In this document: positions 28,082 to 35,839 of the stretch, one piece after another
Layout of the letters: each line of letters begins with the position of its first letter
Numbering within the stretch: the first letter of the stretch is position 1
From: JBBSEX01 sp038239345
GTDB taxonomy: Bacteria > Acidobacteriota > Terriglobia > Bryobacterales > Bryobacteraceae
DNA: 64,000 nt
Direction of reading: 5' to 3'
NCBI GenBank assembly: GCA_038239345.1
Contig: JBBSEX010000012.1
Coordinates: 1-64,000 of the forward strand
Made by a program: the position numbers and the translations under genes
Notes under the pieces: model-generated
Told to the model about the DNA's origin: nothing
Databases searched by the model: none
Seen by the model: the letters and a program-made list of their open reading frames with translations, nothing else

Positions 28082-29434
28082 CTATTCCGGAAGCACAAAG
28101 TAGAAGCGTGAACCTCCGCCCAGCGAGCTTTCGGCGTGAATTTGCGTGCCGTGCATTCGGGCGATCGATTGCGCGATGGAAAGCCCTAAGCCGCTACCGT
28201 TGGCGCGATTGCGGGATTTATCGGCGCGATAAAAACGATCGAATATATGTGCCAGATCTTCAGGCGAAATGCCGTTTCCATTGTCCCGGACCGCAAGCAT
28301 AACTCCGTTCGGATGTTTGGCGCCAGCCAGCTCGATCAGGCCACCAGCGGGTGTATGTTGCACGGCATTATCAAGCAAGATCAACAGCAGGCGGCGTAGC
28401 GCCGCGCGATTGGCCCGCAGGCCGGGGATAGGCTCTTCCAACGCCGTGGTTAATTGGATTTGCTTCTCGTTCGCCGATGGCGTCTCCTCATCCACAACCG
28501 CCCGCGCCAGTTCGGAAGCATCGAGGAGCTCCAGCGCAAGCCGTGAGCCACGATCGTCAGCCCGTGCCAACGAAAGCAAATCCTCGGTGAGCGTCGTCAT
28601 CCGCTGAGCCTCGACGACGATGCCGGTCAAAGCCTCGCGGTAATGCCCGATATCGCGGTCGCGTCTTAGGGCGAGTTCGGCGGTGGTTAAGATGACGGAG
28701 ATCGGAGTTCGCAACTCGTGTGAAGCGTCGGCGGTGAAATTCACGATGCGTTGCACGGACGATTGCAGGCGATGCAACATCTGATTCCAGGTTTCGGCTA
28801 ATCGCTGCAGCTCGTCCCCGGTGTGCGGTACGGGTAGTCGATCGGAAAGATTCTCGACACTGATCCGTTGCGCCGCGTTGCGCAATTCGTCTACCGGAGC
28901 AAGGGCCTGGCGGCTAATCCAGTAGCCACCACCGATTGCGATCAAAACGACGAGGGGAATCGCGAAGAACAACAGGTTGCGAAACTGCGCCAGCATGCGA
29001 TCCACATCGGTTAGCGGCGCGGAGGCCTCCACTACGAACTGCCGCCCGTGGATCTGGAGAAGCGCGGCAGTAGCGCGATAGCCTTGCGGGGTGGTTGCGT
29101 ACAGGCCGAACGGCGCCCCGCCAGGCAACAGTCGCGATCCCGGTAGCAACTCACGCCCACCGTCATCGCGGACCCGCAATAACGCGCCCCCCGGCGCCGC
29201 GCGGACGTACTCAGCTAACTCCTCTCGCAATTGGGCCGGCCCGCCGACGCCCTCCTCTTCTTCCAGAACTGCGCCGATACCCTGAACATCCTGCGCCAAC
29301 TTCTTGTCCGTGCTGGACAACAATTCGTACCGCACCGCCAGCCAAAGGCCCCCGCTGAACAGCAGCAATCCAGCAAGCAAAATCGCCGAGTACCAGAACG
29401 TCAGGCGGAATCGTATGGAACGAAGGACGATCAT
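28082..29434 (-). CDS. Two-component sensor histidine kinase (HAMP type)
   Basis: 450 residues from ATG 29434, whose first bases overlap the response-regulator stop (ATGA). Two membrane helices (near 14-34 and 160-180) bracket a periplasmic sensor. A HAMP linker (APVDELRNAAQRISVENL), the phosphoacceptor H-box (FTADASHELRTPISVI), N-box (LLILLDNAVQHTPAGG), F-box and G-box (ANGSGLGLSIAQSIA) follow. This is a complete, QseC/CusS-like kinase. With the divergent TolC/RND genes it most likely controls efflux in response to envelope or metal stress; the signal is not identifiable. Confidence 0.93.
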   Translation of the reverse strand: MIVLRSIRFRLTFWYSAILLAGLLLFSGGLWLAVRYELLSSTDKKLAQDVQGIGAVLEEEEGVGGPAQLREELAEYVRAAPGGALLRVRDDGGRELLPGSRLLPGGAPFGLYATTPQGYRATAALLQIHGRQFVVEASAPLTDVDRMLAQFRNLLFFAIPLVVLIAIGGGYWISRQALAPVDELRNAAQRISVENLSDRLPVPHTGDELQRLAETWNQMLHRLQSSVQRIVNFTADASHELRTPISVILTTAELALRRDRDIGHYREALTGIVVEAQRMTTLTEDLLSLARADDRGSRLALELLDASELARAVVDEETPSANEKQIQLTTALEEPIPGLRANRAALRRLLLILLDNAVQHTPAGGLIELAGAKHPNGVMLAVRDNGNGISPEDLAHIFDRFYRADKSRNRANGSGLGLSIAQSIARMHGTQIHAESSLGGGSRFYFVLPE

Positions 29435-30111
29435 TCGGCTTCGCCTGCTTTCATGCAATATCCGACGCCGCGTACCGTGTGGATCAGCTTCGCTTCGCCG
29501 GGCAATTCCACCTTTGCGCGAAGCAGCCGGAGGAACGCATCCAGCGTGTTGCTTTCAATATCGGACTCGTGTCCCCAAACCCGTTCCATCAACGATTCGC
29601 GGGTAATCACCCGCCCCGCATTGCGCATTAGCAATTCCAGGATGGCGAACTCGGTTCGCGTTAGGACAATGGATCGACCGGCTCGCGTACCTTCCCGGGT
29701 CCCTTGATTCAGCAGCAAATCGCCGGCGCGAAGAACGGAGGGATGAGAGACAGGTCCCCGGCGGGCGAGCGCCCGGAGTCGTGCCAACAGCACGTCGAAA
29801 GAAAATGGCTTGGTCAGATAATCGTCCGCGCCGCAATCCAGACCGGAGACAATATCTGCGCCTGTGTCGCGAGCGGTCAGCATCAGAATCGGAGTCTGAT
29901 TGCGGCGATCGCGCAAGCGCCGAGCAACGCTGATACCGTCCAAACCGGGGAGCATTACGTCCAGCACAATCGCCTCGAATGGATAGTTCAGCGCGATGTC
30001 CAGCGCCTCCAGTCCATTTGGACATACGGTAACGGAATGGCCTTCTTCCGTCAGCCCTTGTTGAAGAAGGCTCGCCATAGTCGGTTCATCTTCCACTACC
30101 AGAACCTGCAT
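29431..30111 (-). CDS. OmpR-family response regulator
   Basis: 227 residues from ATG 30111. The open frame extends upstream to 30216, but the family N-terminus MQVLVVEDEPTMASLLQQGL begins here. The receiver domain has the acidic pair EDE, the phospho-acceptor Asp 51 (VLDVMLPGLDG), and the Thr and Lys of the active site (LTARD, TKPFSF). A C-terminal winged helix follows (LTRTEFAILELLMRNAGRVI...TVRGVGYCM). It overlaps the kinase gene by four bases and diverges from the efflux operon, whose control region (30112-30222) it probably binds. Confidence 0.95.
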   Translation of the reverse strand: MQVLVVEDEPTMASLLQQGLTEEGHSVTVCPNGLEALDIALNYPFEAIVLDVMLPGLDGISVARRLRDRRNQTPILMLTARDTGADIVSGLDCGADDYLTKPFSFDVLLARLRALARRGPVSHPSVLRAGDLLLNQGTREGTRAGRSIVLTRTEFAILELLMRNAGRVITRESLMERVWGHESDIESNTLDAFLRLLRAKVELPGEAKLIHTVRGVGYCMKAGEAE

Positions 30112-30222
30112 CTCTCTTAGATCGTATGCTGAAAGCCGGACGAGTCTCCAGTTTGTGGCTTTCAGCGAGTTTTCAGATTCGTTCGTTTCAATCGAAGAGA
30201 ATTGGTTAGAGGACATGAGCCG

Positions 30223-31506
30223 TTGCTATCGAAATTAACGACCGCCTTCTGCCTGGTATGCGTCCCACTGCTGGCCCAGAATGCCGGGGTCGCGCTAAGC
30301 CTTACCGGGGCCATTGAGCGCGCCCGGATTTATAGTCCACAGTTTTTGTCGGCGGAGATCGCTAGTTTGAGTGCGCGCGAAGATCGGATCCAATCGAAAT
30401 CGAACTTGCTGCCTTCCGTCAATTATTTCAATCAGTACGTCTATACGCAGGGAAACGGCACTCCCACCGGCATCTTCGTGGGCAACAACGGTGTGCATTT
30501 CTACACGAGTACGGGAACCGTGCATGAGGAGTTGTCACTCACCCATCGCGCGGATTACCGGAGATCGATCGCTGCCGAGGTTGCGGCTCGAGCCCGGCAG
30601 GACATCGCCCGGCGAGGGCTTTCGGCGACTGTGGCGCAGGCCTACTATGCAATGTTAAATGCCCAACGGCACGCTACAAATGCTAAGACAAGTTTGGATG
30701 AATCGCGTCAGTTCGCCGACATTACGCGTAAGCAAGAGCGAGGTGGCGAAGCCGCGCGATCCGATGTCGTGAAGGCTGAGCTGGTGGTTCAACAGCACGA
30801 ACGCGATTATCTGGAAGCGCAACTGGTAGTTGAAAAAACGCGCGTCGGGCTGAGTATCCTGCTCTTTCCGGATCTGAACCGCGACTTCACTATCCTCGAC
30901 GATCTGCTTAACCTGGAACCGCTGGGGCAGTTTGAGGATCTGCGGACCCTTGCAGTATCGACAAGTCCTGAAATCCGCGCCGCCGACGCCACGATCCAGC
31001 AGGCTAGATTTGGTATCGATTCGGCGCGGAGTGGCTATATCCCTTCTCTGGTGATCGATTACTTTTATGGGTTGAGCGCCAATCAGTTCGCCGTGCACAA
31101 TCCAGATGGCGCGAATAATCTCGGCAACAGTGTGCTGGGAACTCTGAACATTCCTATCTGGAACTGGGGCGCGACGCGGAGCCGGGTTCGCCAAGCCGAA
31201 CTCCAGCGGAGACAAGCCGAGATCGATCGTTTATATACAGGTCGCCAATTGCAGGCCGCGCTCGATACATCGTATCTGGAAGCGCAATCGGCGCGAACGC
31301 AGCTTGACTCTTTGAAGGCATCGCTCGATTTGGCCGTTGAGAGCCGGCGCCTGACATTGCTCCGCTACGAAGCCGGTGAGGTAACGGTGCTTGAAGTAGT
31401 AGACGCGCAAAACACGCTTTCACTAGCTCGCAACGCCTACGATGACGGCCTGGTGCGCTATCGTCTCGCGCTGGCGAGCTTGCAAACATTGACGGGGACG
31501 CTCTAG
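30223..31506 (+). CDS. TolC-type outer membrane efflux protein
   Basis: About 428 residues from TTG 30223, which has AGAGGA nine bases upstream and opens a signal peptide (LSKLTTAFCLVCVPLLAQ). An upstream TTG at 30202 is in frame but puts charged residues in front. Two OEP repeats with long alpha-helices and Ala/Gln/Arg-rich coiled stretches are typical of TolC proteins that form the outer-membrane duct, for example AREDRIQSKSNLLPSVN and RRLTLLRYEAGEVTVLEVVD. First gene of a three-gene efflux operon (outer membrane protein, adaptor, RND pump) divergent from its probable regulators. Confidence 0.9.
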   Translation: MLSKLTTAFCLVCVPLLAQNAGVALSLTGAIERARIYSPQFLSAEIASLSAREDRIQSKSNLLPSVNYFNQYVYTQGNGTPTGIFVGNNGVHFYTSTGTVHEELSLTHRADYRRSIAAEVAARARQDIARRGLSATVAQAYYAMLNAQRHATNAKTSLDESRQFADITRKQERGGEAARSDVVKAELVVQQHERDYLEAQLVVEKTRVGLSILLFPDLNRDFTILDDLLNLEPLGQFEDLRTLAVSTSPEIRAADATIQQARFGIDSARSGYIPSLVIDYFYGLSANQFAVHNPDGANNLGNSVLGTLNIPIWNWGATRSRVRQAELQRRQAEIDRLYTGRQLQAALDTSYLEAQSARTQLDSLKASLDLAVESRRLTLLRYEAGEVTVLEVVDAQNTLSLARNAYDDGLVRYRLALASLQTLTGTL

Positions 31507-32766
31507 ATGGTCATGAAGGAACGCAACTTACTCGTAGTCTGCGCGGCGTTGGCGATAGCCGCCGGATGCGGTGCAAAGAAGGAAGCCGTGGAGGAAAAGC
31601 CGATCGCCCATGTTCAAGTGGCGGAGGCAAGGCTGGACTCGATACAGCGCGTGGTCAAAGCCGAGGCAATCTTGTATCCGCTCGATCGCGCCAGTATCAT
31701 GCCGAAGATCAGCGCGCCCGTGAAAAGCTTTTCGGTGAACCGCGGGGATCGTGTCGGCAAAGGACAATTGCTCGCCGTGCTCGAAAATAGCGACCTTGCC
31801 GCTGCCGTCAGCGATGCTAAGGGAGGCTATGAACAATCCTCCTCGGCTTATCGCAACATCTCCACGGCAGGCATCCCGAATGAGTTGACAAAGGCGCAGC
31901 AGGACGCGCAATCGGCGAAGCAATCCATGGAAGCCACCAAGCGCGTTTATGAGAGCCGCCAGTCGCTGTTGAAGGAAGGCGCTATCGCCCGCCGATTGGT
32001 GGATGAGGCGAATGTCGCCTACGTCACGTCGCAAAGTCAGTATGAAGTTGCCAGGAGAAATTTAGAGTCGCTGCAGGCCGTCGGACGCCATGAAGAGCTG
32101 AAGTCGGCGCAGGGCCAGTTGGATTCGGCCAAGGGCAAGTTGGACGCCGCGCTGGCGCAGCTTTCGTATTCACAGATCCGCAGTCCGATCTCAGGCGTAG
32201 TGACCGAACGTTCGGTCTATCCGGGGGAGATGGCCAGCGCCGGAACGCCACTTCTTACGGTGATGGATGTGTCTAGCGTGATTGCGCGAGCAAGCATCCC
32301 CCAGGCACAAGCCGCATTGGTGAAGGTCGGTAATCCGGCCACCATCACCGATCCAGACGATGGTGCGGAGATCGCTGGCAAGGTGACTGTGGTCAGCCCG
32401 GCATTGGATCCCAGCAGTACGACGGTAGAAGTATGGGTGCAGATTCCGAACAGCGATTCAAAGCTGCGCCCCGGTACTTCGGTGCATCTCGCCATCGTTG
32501 CGCAGACTGTCGCAAACGCCTTGTTAATTCCCGCTTCTGCGCTGCTCCCCACGGCCGAAGGACCCATCGTCGTGCTGGTGGTGGAGGGCGACACGGCGCA
32601 TGAACGTAAGATCGAGTCCGGTATTCGCGACCAGGAGAAGGTTCAAATTCTGAAAGGCCTGAAGGCCGGCGAAAAGGTGATAGTCGCCGGCGGGCTAGGC
32701 CTGGAAGACAAAGCCAAAGTCCAAATTGACGCCGCTGGCGAGAAGAAAGAAAAAGAGAAAGAATGA
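31507..32766 (+). CDS. RND efflux periplasmic adaptor (lipoprotein)
   Basis: 419-residue membrane-fusion protein joining the inner-membrane RND pump to the TolC duct. The N-terminus is a lipoprotein signal with lipobox AIAAGC. The body has a barrel-sandwich half motif (ILYPLDRASIMPKISAPVKS), a long coiled-coil hairpin (residues about 100-210, Ala/Gln/Ser-rich), the second half (YSQIRSPISGVVTERSVYPG), a beta-barrel, and a membrane-proximal domain ending in a Lys/Glu-rich tail. Starts directly after the TolC stop. A second in-frame ATG two codons on is an equal candidate. It overlaps the pump gene by four bases. Confidence 0.93.
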   Translation: MVMKERNLLVVCAALAIAAGCGAKKEAVEEKPIAHVQVAEARLDSIQRVVKAEAILYPLDRASIMPKISAPVKSFSVNRGDRVGKGQLLAVLENSDLAAAVSDAKGGYEQSSSAYRNISTAGIPNELTKAQQDAQSAKQSMEATKRVYESRQSLLKEGAIARRLVDEANVAYVTSQSQYEVARRNLESLQAVGRHEELKSAQGQLDSAKGKLDAALAQLSYSQIRSPISGVVTERSVYPGEMASAGTPLLTVMDVSSVIARASIPQAQAALVKVGNPATITDPDDGAEIAGKVTVVSPALDPSSTTVEVWVQIPNSDSKLRPGTSVHLAIVAQTVANALLIPASALLPTAEGPIVVLVVEGDTAHERKIESGIRDQEKVQILKGLKAGEKVIVAGGLGLEDKAKVQIDAAGEKKEKEKE

Positions 32767-35700
32767 TTGACCCGCAGCCTGATCATTGGACCGCCAAACT
32801 CGCTAAACCGGTGATCTTCGTAATCCTCACGCTGGTCGGTGTCGGGGTATATCTTTCTTTAACCATTCCGGTCTCTGTCTTTCCGGCTACCGATTTTCCA
32901 CGCATCGTGGTAGGCGTCGATAACGGGGTGGCGCCTATCGAACAAATGTTCGTGACCGTGACGCGGCCGATTGAAGAAGCGATTAACACGGTGCAGGGGC
33001 TGGAAAACGTGAAGTCGATCACCAGTCGTGGTTCCGTCGAAATCGATCTGTACTTCAACTGGTCGGTCGACATGTTCCAGACACTGACCCGCGTGAATGC
33101 CGCTATCGCCTCCGTTCAAGCGGCGCTGCCGCCGACGGCGAAGGTCACAGCTGAACGTTTGACCTTTACCGCTTTCCCGATCATGGGCTATAGCCTCACA
33201 TCCAATACAATCCCCATGACGCGGCTCTGGGAGCTGGCCACTTATGATCTTCGCCCCCGTTTGAATCGCCTAACTGGTGTATCGAAAGTCATCATTCAGG
33301 GCGGCCTTGAACCGGAGTTCGAAATCCAGCCAAGTCCGGCGAAGTTGCTGGAGACTCAAGTTACGATCCCCAACTTGCTGGACGCTGTTCGTCGCAGCAA
33401 CATGATCGATTCGCCCGGCCTGATAGAGAACAATCATCAACTGGTGCTTGGGCTGGTCAGTGGACAGGCTCGCACGCCAGAGCAGGTTGCAGACATCGTC
33501 GTGAAGTCAACCGCCACGGGACTGCCCATTCGTATCCGCGACATTGCCGCCGTGCATTCCTCGGTGAAGCCGATCTATACGGCGGTAACCGCAAATGGTA
33601 AGCCCGCCGTGCTCCTGAACATCCATCAACAACCGGATGCCAACACCGTCCGGGTGGCCGATCAGGTGCACGCGGAAATCGAAGTGATTCGCAAGTCGCT
33701 TCCCCGTGGTGTCGATCTGCTGCCGTTCTACGATCAATCCGAAGTGGTGAACGGGTCCATTCAGAGTGTTCGCGATGCTATTCTGATCGGCCTCGTCCTG
33801 GCTTCCATTATCCTCGTGATATTCCTGCGGGACTGGGGTACGTCGCTGGTCGCCGGGCTCGTTATTCCGGCCACAGTCGCAATTACTTTCATCGCCCTGC
33901 GCTTTCTTGGGCAGGGCTTCAATATTATGACCCTTGGCGGATTGGCAGCCGCCGTAGGGCTGGTGATCGATGACGCCATCGTTGTAGTGGAGAACATCGT
34001 CGCGCACCGGGATAGCGGGCAATCGCGCGGTGAGGCCATTCGCAGTGCGCTGGCTGAAATTCGCGTCCCGCTGATCGGATCCACCGTCACGCCGATTGTC
34101 GTCTTTCTGCCGTTAATCTCCATCACTGGTGTCACGGGCGTTTTCTTTCGCGCGCTCGCCCTGACGGTCGGTATCGCATTGCTGACATCGCTTGGCTTGG
34201 CACTTACATGGACGCCGGCACTCAGTCACTACCTGATTCGCCGCCAAGGAAAACATAGCGCCGAGAATGAAACCGGACCCGTGCATCGCTTTTACGGACG
34301 CTCTTTAAAGTTCACCTTGGAGCGCCCACTGCTTGTCGCCGTCTTCTGCGTCATTCTAATTGGTGGCTCTTTTTTTTGCTACAGGGCGTTAGGGTCCGAC
34401 CTGTTGCCGGCGATGGATGAAGGCGGCTTTATCGTGGATTACCTGATGCCCGCGGGGTCTTCACTCGCTGAGACGAATCGCGTGACGGCGATCGTAGAGT
34501 CGATCCTGCGCAACATTCCCGACGTCGAGGGAACTTCTCGCCGCACTGGTTTGCAGTTGGGCTTGGCGGTGGTAACCGAAGCCAATCGCGGCGACTTCAC
34601 CGTGAAACTGAAGCGCGATCGTAAACATTCCGTGGATGAGGTAATCGCCAAAGCCCGGGGGGAAATAGTCGAACAGTTACCGATGTTGGAGGTTGAATTC
34701 CCGCAGTTGCTTCAGGACATGATTGGCGATCTGACCAATGCGCCGCAGCCGGTGGAGATCAAGCTGATCTCGGAAGATCCCGCTCTGCTCGCGCAATGGG
34801 CGCCGCAGGTGGGCGACTCTATTAAGAAGATCAAAGGCGTAGTGGACGTGCTCAATGGAATCGATAATACGATCAGCGGTCCGGCTGTCATGTTCCAGGT
34901 TAATCCCACAGTTGCGGCACGGTCGGGATTTGCGGTCGATGAGATTGAGCTGGATGCGAGTGCGATTCTCCAGGGGGAGCCTTCCTCCGCGCCGATTATC
35001 GCCAACGGCCGGTCTTACACGGTGCGCGTCCGTTTTCCAGAATTTACGCGATCGTCCCTGGATGCGATTCGCGATACTTTGCTAGTGAGCGCCACGGGTC
35101 ATACGGCGACTCTCGGGACCTTGGCGACATTTGTCGAACTGCCCGGCCAAACCGAAATTCGACGTGAGAATCTTTTACGGGATGTGGCGGTCACGGCGCG
35201 TTTGGAAGGGTTAAGCTTGGGGCAAGGAATCGACCAGGTGAAGAGCGCGGTGGCCAAGCTCAATATCCCCCCCACGATTCGTATCGAGTATGGCGGCGCT
35301 TATGCCGAGCAGCAGAATTCATTTCGCGATCTTGTCGTCGTGCTGGCATTTGCCGTCCTGCTTGTGTTCGTCGTCTTGCTCTTTGAGTTTCTAACTTTCA
35401 GCGCTCCGTTGGCCATCCTCACTTCGGCGCTACTATCCAGTTCCGGCGTATTCCTCGCCCTCCTCGTCACCAAGACGACGTTCAATATATCGTCCTTCAT
35501 GGGATTGATCATGGTCATAGGGATCGTCGCCAAAAACGGAATCCTATTGTTAGATGCCGATCAGAAATATCGCAGCCAGGGGCATTCAGCCGAAGAAGCG
35601 ATGCTGCTGGCCGGTGAACGGCGTCTGCGCCCAATCATGATGACGGCTATGGCGACAGTAGCCGGAATGGCTCCGCTCTCTCTTGGAATCGGCGCTGGAT

Positions 35701-35813
35701 CCCAAATGTTACAACCTCTGGCGATCGCCGTAATGGGAGGAATCGCCGCATCGATGGTGCTCTCGCTCATCGTGACGCCCGCCGTGAATTTCTACCTGCA
35801 GCGAGAAACTTAG
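32763..35813 (+). CDS. RND efflux pump (HAE1/AcrB-like)
   Basis: 1016-residue proton-driven inner-membrane pump with the duplicated RND layout: helix 1, large periplasmic loop, helices 2-6, then a repeat. The proton relay Asp pair is in GLVIDDAIVVVENI, as in AcrB-type pumps rather than the heavy-metal CusA type. The periplasmic porter domain carries RRTGLQLGLAVVTEANRGDF-like segments. Start overlaps the adaptor stop (ATGA), so subunits are made in fixed order. Likely exports hydrophobic or amphiphilic compounds. Complete, no disruption. Confidence 0.95.
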   Translation: MIDPQPDHWTAKLAKPVIFVILTLVGVGVYLSLTIPVSVFPATDFPRIVVGVDNGVAPIEQMFVTVTRPIEEAINTVQGLENVKSITSRGSVEIDLYFNWSVDMFQTLTRVNAAIASVQAALPPTAKVTAERLTFTAFPIMGYSLTSNTIPMTRLWELATYDLRPRLNRLTGVSKVIIQGGLEPEFEIQPSPAKLLETQVTIPNLLDAVRRSNMIDSPGLIENNHQLVLGLVSGQARTPEQVADIVVKSTATGLPIRIRDIAAVHSSVKPIYTAVTANGKPAVLLNIHQQPDANTVRVADQVHAEIEVIRKSLPRGVDLLPFYDQSEVVNGSIQSVRDAILIGLVLASIILVIFLRDWGTSLVAGLVIPATVAITFIALRFLGQGFNIMTLGGLAAAVGLVIDDAIVVVENIVAHRDSGQSRGEAIRSALAEIRVPLIGSTVTPIVVFLPLISITGVTGVFFRALALTVGIALLTSLGLALTWTPALSHYLIRRQGKHSAENETGPVHRFYGRSLKFTLERPLLVAVFCVILIGGSFFCYRALGSDLLPAMDEGGFIVDYLMPAGSSLAETNRVTAIVESILRNIPDVEGTSRRTGLQLGLAVVTEANRGDFTVKLKRDRKHSVDEVIAKARGEIVEQLPMLEVEFPQLLQDMIGDLTNAPQPVEIKLISEDPALLAQWAPQVGDSIKKIKGVVDVLNGIDNTISGPAVMFQVNPTVAARSGFAVDEIELDASAILQGEPSSAPIIANGRSYTVRVRFPEFTRSSLDAIRDTLLVSATGHTATLGTLATFVELPGQTEIRRENLLRDVAVTARLEGLSLGQGIDQVKSAVAKLNIPPTIRIEYGGAYAEQQNSFRDLVVVLAFAVLLVFVVLLFEFLTFSAPLAILTSALLSSSGVFLALLVTKTTFNISSFMGLIMVIGIVAKNGILLLDADQKYRSQGHSAEEAMLLAGERRLRPIMMTAMATVAGMAPLSLGIGAGSQMLQPLAIAVMGGIAASMVLSLIVTPAVNFYLQRET

Positions 35814-35825
35814 GCGCACTTGTCC

Positions 35826-35831
35826 TACAAT
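35826..35831 (+). promoter_or_regulatory. Possible -10 element for a leaderless M14 peptidase mRNA
   Basis: TACAAT ends eight bases before the ATG at 35840, and no Shine-Dalgarno is present. No good -35 was found at 16-18 nt. The pattern fits a leaderless start but is weak alone. Confidence 0.3.
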
Positions 35832-35839
35832 GACGGCTT

